A DNA stretch of 64,000 nucleotides from the NCBI RefSeq assembly GCF_001428045.1, contig NZ_LMSD01000001.1:62001-126000 (forward strand), written 5' to 3'. Shown piece after piece: positions 18,281 through 27,100 of this stretch. Source of the DNA: Paenibacillus sp. Soil750. Lineage in GTDB: Bacteria > Bacillota > Bacilli > Paenibacillales > NBRC-103111. Below the pieces are notes generated by a model. That model did no database searches. It was not told where the DNA came from and was given only the letters and a program-made list of their open reading frames with translations. Each line of letters opens with the position of its first letter. The stretch's first letter is position 1. Both the position numbers and the translations under genes were made by a program.

Positions 18281-20308
18281 ATGCACTTGAATTTGAAGCC
18301 CCGGAAGCGTCTTTCGAGTAAAAAAAGCTCAAGTCGTCTGGGAGCATCGATTTCACTTGTTTTATTTATGATCGGTTTACCTATTCTGTCTGTTGTTGGT
18401 ATGGAATTTCTTGAACGTGGTAATTTATCTGAAACCATGCAGTGGATTACAGGTAATCAACCATTATTTATGTTAAATGTAGGGTTAACCTTCTGTCTGT
18501 TGGCCTTCATTTATGCCCTTGTAGGGTCTTTGGCAATTTCTGGCTCCATTACGACCTTAATACTGGGTCTGATGGCAATTATCTCGTATATGAAAGTGAA
18601 AATGATCGGGGAGCCGTTCTTCCCTTGGGATATATTGCTGAACAAAGAGAGTATGGACATTGCTTCATTAGTAACGGGTAAAGCTGCTTTAATTCGAATA
18701 TGTGCTGTTGCAGCTATGATTCTCATCGTTCTTGCGCTTCGATGGGTGATCCCGCGTGTTACCATACCTGTTATCGCTCGAATCGGTTTAGGGCTTTTTT
18801 CGCTCTATGCCTTGTATGCATTTGGGATCAAAACACCGTTAGCTGGTAAAATCTTAGACCACGCAGGTGTCAATGAGATTGTTTGGGATCAGCAGCAAAA
18901 CTACGCAAACAATGGTCTCACGCTTGCCTTCACACTCAATGTGAAGAACTCGATCGTACAGAAGCCGGATACCTACAGTGAGCAAGCACTGGCTGCGGCA
19001 GCATCCAATATTCAACAAGCTACTGTGCAAGCTGCTTCTGTGCAACAGGATACAGGCGTCCGTAAAGCGAAAGCTACTCTTGCTGACGGGAAGCAGCCCA
19101 ATGTTATTTTCGTCATGAGCGAAGCATTCTGGGATCCTACCCTACTAGAGAATGTAACGTTCAGCGAAGACCCACTTCCGACAATTCACCGTTTGCAGCA
19201 GGAGTCTAGTTCTGGTTATTTGCTGTCTCCACAATATGGTGGCGGTACGAGCAACGTGGAATTTGAAGTATTGACTGGGAACTCGATGAGCTTCTTGCCT
19301 GGTGGATCCATTCCGTATCAGCAGTATATCTCTAAGCCAGTTCCAAGTTTGGCTAGCTATTTTGCTGATAAAGGGTACAAGAGCATGGGGATTCACTCGT
19401 ATGAAGGATGGTTCTGGGATCGGAACAACGTTTATAAGCAACTTGGTTTTGAATCCTTTAAGAGTAGTGAACACTTCGACAATCCGGAAACGAAAGGTTA
19501 CTTCATCTCCGATGCCGAGGTTGCAAGAAACGTGATTAGTGAAGTAGATAAAACAGAAAATCCGATGTTTATCTATACCGTAACAATGCAAAATCATGGA
19601 CCTTATGATGATCCACGTTATGGGGAAAATCAGTTCAAAGCTACAGGTAATCTTACGGCACAAGCCAAAAGCATCCTAGAAACGTACACACAAGGTGCGC
19701 ATGATGCGGACCAAAGCTTGCAAATGATGATTGATCATTTCAAGGATTCAGATGAACCAACGATGATCGTCTTCTATGGTGACCATTTGCCGATGCTTGG
19801 CATGGATTATCAGGTATATAAAGAAGCAGGCTTTATCTCAACAAGTGATGCTAACAAATGGTCGTTGGAAGAGATCAAAAAGATGCACAGCATCCCACTT
19901 GTAACATGGTCCAATTTCGATATGCCAAAGCAAGACATTCCGATATTGAGTGATTCTTTCTTAGGGGCACATGTTCTGGATATGCTTCATATGGAAAAGC
20001 CAGCGAATTTCGCTTTGAATGCCGAGTTGGCGGGGCAGGTACCAGGGCTTCTTAGCAATTTGATTGTCGATCAAGATGGACAGCTGCATGCAACGGTTCC
20101 GGAATCCGCGGCACCTCTCATCGCCGATTATCGGAATGTGCAGTATGACTTGATGTTCGGTAAACAGTATCTGGCCACTTATTTGGATCATGATTATTTG
20201 ACCAAAGGTACACAAACAGACTACAATGCTGAATTTGGTGTTCCTGGCGCTGCTCCTCAGTCTGAAGCGCAAGGCAGCCAGGACGCAAAGCCGGCAAGTG
20301 CGCAGTAG
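18281..20308 (+). CDS. LtaS-like sulfatase-fold membrane enzyme
   Basis: 675 residues. Five predicted N-terminal helices (about residues 20-190), then an extracellular alkaline-phosphatase-fold domain. The metal ligand Glu281 is in VIFVMSEAFWD, the catalytic Thr323 in GGGTSNVEFEVLTG, and a later metal Asp-His pair in FYGDHLPML. Known relatives transfer glycerol phosphate from phosphatidylglycerol to build or prime lipoteichoic acid, or modify other glycans. It has an Ala/Gln/Ser-rich tail. GAGGAGAG precedes the ATG. Whether it is a polymerase or a primase-like transferase cannot be told. Confidence 0.88.
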   Translation: MHLNLKPRKRLSSKKSSSRLGASISLVLFMIGLPILSVVGMEFLERGNLSETMQWITGNQPLFMLNVGLTFCLLAFIYALVGSLAISGSITTLILGLMAIISYMKVKMIGEPFFPWDILLNKESMDIASLVTGKAALIRICAVAAMILIVLALRWVIPRVTIPVIARIGLGLFSLYALYAFGIKTPLAGKILDHAGVNEIVWDQQQNYANNGLTLAFTLNVKNSIVQKPDTYSEQALAAAASNIQQATVQAASVQQDTGVRKAKATLADGKQPNVIFVMSEAFWDPTLLENVTFSEDPLPTIHRLQQESSSGYLLSPQYGGGTSNVEFEVLTGNSMSFLPGGSIPYQQYISKPVPSLASYFADKGYKSMGIHSYEGWFWDRNNVYKQLGFESFKSSEHFDNPETKGYFISDAEVARNVISEVDKTENPMFIYTVTMQNHGPYDDPRYGENQFKATGNLTAQAKSILETYTQGAHDADQSLQMMIDHFKDSDEPTMIVFYGDHLPMLGMDYQVYKEAGFISTSDANKWSLEEIKKMHSIPLVTWSNFDMPKQDIPILSDSFLGAHVLDMLHMEKPANFALNAELAGQVPGLLSNLIVDQDGQLHATVPESAAPLIADYRNVQYDLMFGKQYLATYLDHDYLTKGTQTDYNAEFGVPGAAPQSEAQGSQDAKPASAQ

Positions 20309-20318
20309 TGAATATTAG

Positions 20319-20355
20319 GCCGTCTCTCAAGTGTAACTTGGGAGGCGGCTTTTTT
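20319..20355 (+). terminator. Terminator of the LtaS-like gene
   Basis: A 14-bp stem with wobble pairs (GCCGTCTC... with ...GAGGCGGC), a GTA loop and six T. Confidence 0.85.
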
Positions 20356-20413
20356 GTGCGATTAAGTCAACCTAACAATTAGAAATACCCCCGCACTACT
20401 TGGCGTTCGCGCT

Positions 20414-20604
20414 ATATTAACTGGAAAACCTCCTTCTATTTCCGTGGAAAAGGAATTAATTAACAAATTAGATGGAAACTGTACAGTTAATTATCCCATT
20501 ATCATCCGTTTCAGCAGAATCTAGCGAAATTAGCTACAGGAAATCCAGTTATTCTCTCGATAGAGGGAAAAGTGGTTGAATTAACTGTAGTTTTTACAGT
20601 TAAT
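20414..20604. repeat. Intergenic stem-loop array, copy A of a dispersed family
   Basis: About 190 bp with four units of a degenerate 25-nt stem-loop: 20414-20442, 20465-20492, 20527-20554 and 20580-20604. The last is perfect (10-bp arms ATTAACTGTA, loop GTTTT). The third, read in reverse, nearly matches the unit at 37988-38013. The region lies just after a terminator and is followed by G-rich sequence. No gene is seen between 20309 and 20765. Confidence 0.7.
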
Positions 20605-20765
20605 CAAGTGGGGGTGATGGGGGAGGAACCACCAAAACCCCCGCAAGAAATAATGGTTGCCAGGGGCAGGGTTATTTTGGTAATATGAGATTCCGTCTCT
20701 ACGCGGTGACTGCACGAAAATCGAAAAGTCAAACGGATCTTGAATGACAAAACAGGAGGTGTTTT

Positions 20766-21542
20766 ATGCTTTTCGCGGTTTTGGCGCGCAAGGCGTACGC
20801 AAGGAACTTGCAGTATCGTGGCTCGCATCTGCTGCATAATGCAGTGAGTGCGGTGTTCGGCTTTATTTATGCCAGTATCTGGACCAGCTTAGGCAGCGAT
20901 GCATCGCTAGGCGAATACGGTGCCAAAGGCATCGTAAGTTACATTGCTTTTAACCAGGCAATTCTGTGGATTACACAGTTTACGACGAATGGACTCGGGC
21001 TCGAGCAATCGGTCAGGACGGGTCAAATAGCGGTCGATCTGATGCGGCCTGTACATTTATTTTACCAAGCGATGAGCCGTGAATGGGGTCAAGTGTGGTA
21101 CCAATTTTTATATAAAAGCATTCCGATTTATGTCCTCTATGTCTTCATCTTCTCCTTACAGCTTCCACAGATCGCCTCGGTGTATGGATGGACAGCTCTC
21201 TCACTCGTCACGGCCTCTTATATTTCCATCTGCTTGAATTACTTAATTGGTGTAGCCGCCCTATGGACGACGGAATCCCGTTGGTTTTACTGGGTTAACT
21301 ATTCGTTCGCTATGCTGTTATCTGGCTTTTTTATCCCTGTGGAATGGCTGCCAGGCTGGCTTCGGACCATTAGCTTGTACACACCATATCCCTATTTACT
21401 CTATTACCCAACTCGAATCTACCTTGGACTTGAACACGGCACTGTTGTGCTAGGCGCAATTCTATGGGGCATCGGGTTTACTTGTGTCTGCTTGGCCGTT
21501 ACCCAGGTGGTTCGCAAGAAGCTGGAGGTGCAGGGCGGATGA
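20766..21542 (+). CDS. ABC-2 type permease, first subunit
   Basis: 258 residues, six predicted membrane helices, no large loop. It matches the ABC2_membrane_6 group of paired permeases, with the motif GLGLEQSVRTGQIAVDLMRP after helix 2 and FFIPVEWLPGWLR before the last helices. AGGAGGTG precedes the ATG. It overlaps the second permease by 4 nt (ATGA), and the ATPase follows. The three genes form an exporter related to the putative viologen/daunorubicin-type systems. Substrate unknown. Confidence 0.86.
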   Translation: MLFAVLARKAYARNLQYRGSHLLHNAVSAVFGFIYASIWTSLGSDASLGEYGAKGIVSYIAFNQAILWITQFTTNGLGLEQSVRTGQIAVDLMRPVHLFYQAMSREWGQVWYQFLYKSIPIYVLYVFIFSLQLPQIASVYGWTALSLVTASYISICLNYLIGVAALWTTESRWFYWVNYSFAMLLSGFFIPVEWLPGWLRTISLYTPYPYLLYYPTRIYLGLEHGTVVLGAILWGIGFTCVCLAVTQVVRKKLEVQGG

Positions 21543-22330
21543 TCTCGATTCGGCTGTTTATGCTGCTCATTAGGGCAAGTTTCCGAAGTCGCATGCAGTA
21601 TAAGTTTAATTTTGTGTTCTCGACTCTCATGTCTTCGTTCATTCAAATCTCTGAATTCATGATGGTGGCGCTGGTGATGATGAAGTTTGGCCAAATTCAT
21701 GGCTGGACACTGTATGAGGTGAGTTACTTGTATGGGGTGATGATGATTTCCAAAGCGATTTATCGCACGCTCGCCTCCGATGTACACCATCTAGAGAAAT
21801 ATCTCGTGTCCGGCGATCTGGATGCGATTCTGATTCGTCCTGTCCCTGTGTTGCTTGCTTTAATGACCCAAAATTCAAGGATTCTCATTGCCGAAATCGG
21901 TCAAGGTTTGATCCTGTTGATCATTTCAATGAAAGCGCTTATCGGGAGCGGGCAAATCGGCTGGATCGCTATACCATTAACGGGGTTTATCATCCTCACT
22001 GGTGCTGTGATTTTATTCGCCATTGGGCTGGCGACGGCGGCTGCAGGTTTCTGGCTCACACGTATTGAGTCTTTGCAAAATATGACCGAGGACGCCTCCC
22101 AAACAGCAGCCCGCTATCCGCTTAGCATCTATCCCAAATGGTTGCAAGGCGCGCTGCTAGTACTCGTTCCAGTAGGCTTCGTCAACTACATCCCTGCTCT
22201 CTATGTATTGAGGAATGAAGGTGGCGTGGGCATGTTGTTAGGCACATTAATAGTCGCTGTAGTTGTGCTTTGGCTAGCCATGCGATTCTGGAAGCTAGGA
22301 CTTTCTCGCTATCAAAGTACAGGTAGTTAA
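21539..22330 (+). CDS. ABC-2 type permease, second subunit
   Basis: 263 residues from the ATG that overlaps the previous stop; GGAGGTG lies just upstream. A longer in-frame start at 21464 would sit inside the previous gene and has no ribosome site. Six helices, with the paired-permease pattern SGDLDAILIRPVPVLLALM corresponding to the DLMRP motif of the first subunit, and ARYPLSIYPKWLQGALLVLVPVGFV near the C-terminus. Heterodimer partner of the first subunit. Confidence 0.86.
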   Translation: MISIRLFMLLIRASFRSRMQYKFNFVFSTLMSSFIQISEFMMVALVMMKFGQIHGWTLYEVSYLYGVMMISKAIYRTLASDVHHLEKYLVSGDLDAILIRPVPVLLALMTQNSRILIAEIGQGLILLIISMKALIGSGQIGWIAIPLTGFIILTGAVILFAIGLATAAAGFWLTRIESLQNMTEDASQTAARYPLSIYPKWLQGALLVLVPVGFVNYIPALYVLRNEGGVGMLLGTLIVAVVVLWLAMRFWKLGLSRYQSTGS

Positions 22331-22362
22331 TCATATTAACCAAAAGGGAGGGCAAGGCCCTA

Positions 22363-23334
22363 ATGATAACGGTCAAGCATTTACGCAAAACCTTTCAATC
22401 CCCCGTCATCCAAGAGGGGAAGTTCTCGGGAATCCGAACCTTATTCTCTAGGGCGTACAAAGAGAAAGAAGCCGTGCGCGATGTGAGCTTCGAGATTGAG
22501 ACCGGGGAGTTCGTCGGGTATATTGGTCCTAATGGGGCGGGGAAGTCGACGACGATCAAAATGCTCACAGGCATCCTGCACCCCACCTTTGGTGAGGTTT
22601 TGATTCATGGGAAAAGCCCGCAGAAACAACGGAAGCAGGTCGTTAGACAGCTTGGTGTTGTCTTTGGACAACGAAGCCAGCTATGGTGGGATCTCCCTGT
22701 GAAGGATTCCTACGAAATCCTCCTCGCGATGTATCGCGTAGAAGCGGCAGATGCGCACAGACGATTAGGTGAATTGACGGAGCTGCTCGATTTAAAAGAA
22801 ATTCTAGATACGCCCGTTCGCAAACTCTCCCTCGGACAGCGAATGCGAGCCGATTTGGCAGCTTCGATGCTGCATGATCCGGATATTTTGTTTTTGGATG
22901 AGCCTACGATCGGCCTGGATGTGGTAGCCAAAAGAAATATCCGCGGTTTCCTACAGACACTGAATCGGGATTTCGGGAAAACGATCTTGTTAACGACGCA
23001 TGACATGGACGATATTGAGCAGCTTTGCCCAAGAGTTATTGTCATTAATCATGGGCAAATTGGCTATGATGGTTCCATAGACGAGCTGAGAGATCGTATT
23101 GGGCTACCTACGATGATGAAGGTGTCCTATCGGGGTGCGATTCAAGTGCCGGATAGCTGGGAGCTGCCGTTTCGTTTGATCGCGCAAGAATCGAACAGGC
23201 TGACGATTGCTTGCAACCGACAAGAGCTGAAGGCGATGGACGTTCTACGGATTGTGAGCAGTTGGGGCGATATGGATGATGTACATATGGAAGAACCGGA
23301 ATTTGAAGAAGTCATTCAGAACGTGTATCTTTAA
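22363..23334 (+). CDS. ABC transporter ATP-binding protein of the paired ABC-2 system
   Basis: 323 residues. An insertion of about 20 residues before the core (EGKFSGIRTLFSRAYKEKEAV) is typical of the COG4586 type. Walker A GPNGAGKS, a Q-loop region with VVFGQRSQLWWDLPV, signature LSLGQRMR, Walker B ILFLDEPTIGLD and the H-loop TTHDMDDIE are all present. A C-terminal domain of about 85 residues follows. Starts 32 bp after the second permease with GGGAGGG upstream; helD follows 38 bp on. Confidence 0.9.
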   Translation: MITVKHLRKTFQSPVIQEGKFSGIRTLFSRAYKEKEAVRDVSFEIETGEFVGYIGPNGAGKSTTIKMLTGILHPTFGEVLIHGKSPQKQRKQVVRQLGVVFGQRSQLWWDLPVKDSYEILLAMYRVEAADAHRRLGELTELLDLKEILDTPVRKLSLGQRMRADLAASMLHDPDILFLDEPTIGLDVVAKRNIRGFLQTLNRDFGKTILLTTHDMDDIEQLCPRVIVINHGQIGYDGSIDELRDRIGLPTMMKVSYRGAIQVPDSWELPFRLIAQESNRLTIACNRQELKAMDVLRIVSSWGDMDDVHMEEPEFEEVIQNVYL

Positions 23335-23372
23335 AATATAGAAATCACTGGGAGTGGAGTGGAACTGAAACC

Positions 23373-25697
23373 ATGGCGATAGGGAATGAAGAACGAGAGA
23401 AGGAAGCGCAGCGCGTCTCTGTGGTGCGATCTAATATTCAGCGGCGTATTATAGAACTGCGCCAAACGGTAGATGACCGGAGATCGGAAGCGACGGCGAT
23501 TGGCCGTAGCTTCTGGGACGATATTTCCGTCAATGCCGACAATGACGATGATTTGATTGAAACGGCTGCGAGTATGGCTCAGCAGGAGCATGTGCTGCAA
23601 GGGCAGGAGCGCAGCTACCGGCTAGCGCAGGATGCTCTGCGTAAGCTAGAGCGTGTGGTCGATGCGCCTTATTTCAGCAGGATAGATTTTCAAGAGAAGG
23701 GCGAGCAGGAGCGGGAGAAAATCTATATCGGTTTGACGTCTTTCATCGATAGCAAAACAGATGAAATTCTCATCTATGACTGGCGGGCGCCGATCGCAAG
23801 CTTGTTCTATGACTATCCGCCGGGTCCAGCGACCTACCGTACACCAGAGATGGATGTAAGCGGCGAGCTATGGCTCAAGCGCCAATATATCATCAAAGCC
23901 GGCGAGCTGCAGGATGTGTTCGATACGGGCATCTCGATCGGTGATGAGATGTTGCAGAAGATGCTCAGCCGCAGCGCGGATGAGAAGATGAGCTCCATCG
24001 TGACCACGATTCAGCGTGAACAGAATCAGATTATCCGTGATGATCATCACAAGGTGCTGGTCGTCCAAGGCGCGGCGGGCAGCGGTAAAACGTCCGTTGC
24101 GCTGCAGCGCATCGCGTATTTGCTCTATAAGTATCGGACGACACTTAGTGCCGATAATATGATCCTCTTTTCGCCGAACTCGCTGTTCAGCGATTACGTT
24201 TCTCGCGTTCTGCCAGAGCTGGGGGAAGCGACCATGCAACAAACGACCTTCCAAGATTATTTAACACATAAATTAACGGATACCGGACTGAAACTGGAAG
24301 ATCCGTATGATCAGCTCGAATTTATTTTGACAGGTACCGAACAGGATCCTTTGTACGCTGCACGATTGCAGAGCATTACCTACAAGACTTCCGAGGCTTT
24401 CTTAAGTGTGATTGAAGCCTATGGGGATAAGCTCAAAGAAGACGGGATCCGATTCGTTGACTTGGCTGTGGGTAAGAAGGTGTTGATCACCGCAGAGGAG
24501 TTGAGCGAACGATTCTACGGTAAGTCTTCGATTCTTGCTATCGGTGAGCGCATGGAGCAGCTGTCAGAATGGATATTGGAACAGCTGGACGTGTTTCAAG
24601 CGGATGTGCAGAAGCGGTTTTATCGCAAGCTTGTGCGTGAGCCGAAATACATGGGCTCAGAGCCCGAAATGAAGAAAATGAGCAGAGTCAAAGCGCACAA
24701 AGCGATTACGCCGCTCCGCGAAAAAGCACAGAAATTAGCCTATGTCGACGTGCTCGGCATGTACCAAGCCTTGTTTTCGGATACGAGCCTTCAACAGGAA
24801 CTGGTGAAACGTGCGGGTCAGCCCCTGCCTGAAGCATGGGTGACGATCAGTGATTTCACGGTGGAGGCGCTCACGCAAGGTCATTTACGCTACGAGGACG
24901 CGACCCCGCTTGTGTATCTCAAAGGACTAGTCGAGGGACAGCTGCGCGTGGGCACGATCCGCTACTGCCTCGTTGATGAAGCGCAGGATTATTCACCGTT
25001 TCACTATGCCTATTTGAAAAAGATGTTCCCTCGCGCACGCTTTACGCTGCTTGGTGATTGGAATCAAGGGATCTTTACGCACGCGAACGCGAATGTGAGT
25101 GAGCTCGTCAGTGCTGGTGGGGGATCAGACGCCACGCAGCAAGAACAATCCTACAGCTCGATTAGCGAGCTGATGGGGGAAGACGAGACGGAGACGATCC
25201 GTCTCGTTAAGAGTTATCGCTCAACACGCGAGATCACCGAATTCGCGTGTCAGGTCTTGCCGGGCGGCGAACCGGTGGAACCGTTCAGCCGCAGCGGCGA
25301 AGAACCTCGCTTGCTGCGCGCAGCAAGCGAGCAAGATCTGATCCGCCTCGTCGCAGAGGCGGCGGCACGGAGACGCGACGGCGGCGCAAGCTCCGTTGCG
25401 ATCATCTGCAAGACCGAGCGCGAGACGGAGTCCGCGCACGGGCGCTTGAAGCCGCTGCTGCCAGAGCTCGCGCGGATCAGCAAAGACACGCTGCACTACG
25501 AAGCAGGCGTGATGATCCTGCCGGCGTACCTCGCCAAAGGGCTCGAGTTCGACGCGGTTATTCTCTACGACGCCGGGGCGGCTGTCTACGCGGAGGCGAA
25601 GGAACGCAAGCTGTTTTACACGGCTTGCACCCGGGCACTACACTATCTGGATGTCTGTTATCTAGGTGAATTAACCCCTTTTCTTCCCGATAAATAG
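23373..25697 (+). CDS. helD: HelD-like UvrD/Rep-family ATPase, RNA polymerase recycling factor
   Basis: 774 residues, the size of B. subtilis HelD. HelD is known to enter RNA polymerase channels and release it from nucleic acid using ATP. An N-terminal coiled coil (about residues 5-100) corresponds to the secondary-channel arm. The RNA polymerase-binding/helicase core begins with Walker A GAAGSGKTS at 233-241, followed by the UvrD motifs including LVDEAQDYSPF (motif II), LLGDWNQGIF, VKSYRSTREI and AKGLEFDAVILYD near the C-terminus. Bases of about 25260-25560 are much more GC-rich than the rest, and a 26-bp perfect palindrome lies at 25306-25331. Confidence 0.93.
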   Translation: MAIGNEEREKEAQRVSVVRSNIQRRIIELRQTVDDRRSEATAIGRSFWDDISVNADNDDDLIETAASMAQQEHVLQGQERSYRLAQDALRKLERVVDAPYFSRIDFQEKGEQEREKIYIGLTSFIDSKTDEILIYDWRAPIASLFYDYPPGPATYRTPEMDVSGELWLKRQYIIKAGELQDVFDTGISIGDEMLQKMLSRSADEKMSSIVTTIQREQNQIIRDDHHKVLVVQGAAGSGKTSVALQRIAYLLYKYRTTLSADNMILFSPNSLFSDYVSRVLPELGEATMQQTTFQDYLTHKLTDTGLKLEDPYDQLEFILTGTEQDPLYAARLQSITYKTSEAFLSVIEAYGDKLKEDGIRFVDLAVGKKVLITAEELSERFYGKSSILAIGERMEQLSEWILEQLDVFQADVQKRFYRKLVREPKYMGSEPEMKKMSRVKAHKAITPLREKAQKLAYVDVLGMYQALFSDTSLQQELVKRAGQPLPEAWVTISDFTVEALTQGHLRYEDATPLVYLKGLVEGQLRVGTIRYCLVDEAQDYSPFHYAYLKKMFPRARFTLLGDWNQGIFTHANANVSELVSAGGGSDATQQEQSYSSISELMGEDETETIRLVKSYRSTREITEFACQVLPGGEPVEPFSRSGEEPRLLRAASEQDLIRLVAEAAARRRDGGASSVAIICKTERETESAHGRLKPLLPELARISKDTLHYEAGVMILPAYLAKGLEFDAVILYDAGAAVYAEAKERKLFYTACTRALHYLDVCYLGELTPFLPDK

Positions 25698-25709
25698 ACA
25701 TCCGTCCAT

Positions 25710-25737
25710 ACCCATCCGCCCTGCCTAACATAGAATA
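25710..25737 (+). promoter_or_regulatory. Candidate sigma-K type promoter before the tiny YjcZ-like gene
   Basis: CATAGAATA at 25729-25737 fits the sigma-K -10 pattern (CATA, three bases, TA), with an AC pair at 25710-25711, about 17 bp upstream, for the -35. Mother-cell expression would suit a YjcZ-type gene. The -35 match is minimal. Confidence 0.35.
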
Positions 25738-25785
25738 TATGGAGCAACCAAGATCAGGTATAGCAGGCGGAAGGGGGAACTAACC

Positions 25786-25869
25786 ATGTCAAACGTTGGA
25801 TACTCCAGCACAGCAGTTGTACTAGTATTGTACATTTTGTTGGTTATCATATTGGCAACATTCTATTAA
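25786..25869 (+). CDS. Tiny YjcZ-family sporulation membrane protein, 27 residues
   Basis: ATG with AAGGGGG about 8 nt upstream, 27 codons and TAA. The pattern of a short polar start (MSNVGYSS) and a hydrophobic helix of about 18 residues matches the tiny bacillar membrane proteins of the YjcZ group (TIGR01732). A terminator follows and a sigma-K-like -10 precedes it. Too short for routine gene callers. Confidence 0.7.
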   Translation: MSNVGYSSTAVVLVLYILLVIILATFY

Positions 25870-25885
25870 TGTAATTGGCCGCATA

Positions 25886-25920
25886 AGCCGCCTTCCGACT
25901 CTTGGAAGGCGGCTTTGTTG
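25886..25920 (+). terminator. Terminator after the tiny YjcZ-like gene
   Basis: 11-bp arms (AGCCGCCTTCC with its complement), a 7-nt loop and TTGTTG-rich downstream sequence. Confidence 0.8.
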
Positions 25921-26008
25921 CGTCTTTACGCATAATTTTCCAGATGAAGGAGAACTTAACGATAGCCGATGCCATCATTTCCACGTCATACCAATGCGGA
26001 GAACACTT

Positions 26009-27100
26009 ATGTCTGTAAATAAACAAATTACTTCCATTCAATTATATGGGATCGTGATCATTGCCATCGCGATAACGAATCATGTTCTGCTCATCCCTGT
26101 TCTACTGCACTATGGGAAACGAGATTCCTGGTTAGGAGCTTCGCTCGCCATTGTACCTATGCTTGTCTGGACTTTCTTGATCTACTTCTTGGTTAAACGA
26201 ACCAAACAAGGTGACTTGATTGCATGGATAAGAATGAGGTTGGGAAAATGGGGGGCGTATCTCATTCAATCGTTCATTGTCTTAATCTGTTTAACGCATG
26301 CCTTAGTCACGATTAAAGATGTCACCATGTGGACACACGTCACCTACTTGCCTAGAACCCCCCTCATTATGATTTCGTTCTTGTTTATCCTATTTTGCTT
26401 TTTTGCAGCAAGAGAAGGTATTAAAGCGATTGCTATTGCATCTGGCCTCCTTTTGCCAGCAGTTGTTGTTCTCGGATACTTTGTGATGGGGGCTAATTTT
26501 CAATACAAGGATTACACGCTGCTAACACCGCTTTTCACACATGGATATGGTCCGACACTCATGTGTATGCTGTTAACTTGCAGCGCTTCCTTCGAAGTAC
26601 TGAGTATTCTCGTTATGCAGCATCATGTCCGAACGCGTATCCGCCTACGAGGATTATTGATACTGACCACGTGTGTAATCGGGCTTACCATCGGTCCACT
26701 AACAGGAGCAATCGCCATATTCGGTCCCTTTGAAGCAGCGGATTTAAGGTATCCAGCCTTTGAACAATGGCGGATGGTGTCACTTGGGAAATATATTTCC
26801 CATCTAGATTTCTTATCCATTTTTCAATGGATTTCGGGGTCTAGCATGCGGACCTCGATATTGTTGTTTATTAGTTTAGATATGATGAGAATAGAGAAGA
26901 AATCTACCAGAACCTACTTTCTTATTGGGATAAGCCTAGGTTTACTTGGAATTACCTTGTATCCCGTATCGGATAATCAAATGGTGATTTGGCTGCAGAG
27001 ATATTACTATTCGTTGATGTTTGTAGTCGGTCTATCTCTACTGTTGTTTTTACTTGTAGTTGCTATGCTGCCTATTCGGCGAAAGGAGCAGGATGCTTAA
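26009..27100 (+). CDS. GerAB-type spore germination permease subunit
   Basis: 363 residues from the ATG at 26009 (GGAGA 7 nt upstream; an ATG five codons earlier is possible). Ten predicted membrane helices of the GerAB/APC-fold family, B subunit of a germinant receptor, which senses the nutrient germinant in the spore inner membrane. The helix 1 region (ITSIQLYGIVIIAIAI) is typical. It is the first gene of a B-A-C operon; the usual Bacillus order is A-B-C. Confidence 0.9.
   Translation: MSVNKQITSIQLYGIVIIAIAITNHVLLIPVLLHYGKRDSWLGASLAIVPMLVWTFLIYFLVKRTKQGDLIAWIRMRLGKWGAYLIQSFIVLICLTHALVTIKDVTMWTHVTYLPRTPLIMISFLFILFCFFAAREGIKAIAIASGLLLPAVVVLGYFVMGANFQYKDYTLLTPLFTHGYGPTLMCMLLTCSASFEVLSILVMQHHVRTRIRLRGLLILTTCVIGLTIGPLTGAIAIFGPFEAADLRYPAFEQWRMVSLGKYISHLDFLSIFQWISGSSMRTSILLFISLDMMRIEKKSTRTYFLIGISLGLLGITLYPVSDNQMVIWLQRYYYSLMFVVGLSLLLFLLVVAMLPIRRKEQDA

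Noticed and set aside
20356..20765. IS element in the long intergenic region
   Set aside because: No transposase frame and no terminal repeats with target duplication; the region is explained by the stem-loop array.
25247..25669. Arg/Ala-rich open frames on both strands at the end of helD
   Set aside because: Caused by GC-rich codons that remove stop codons; the composition is not protein-like.
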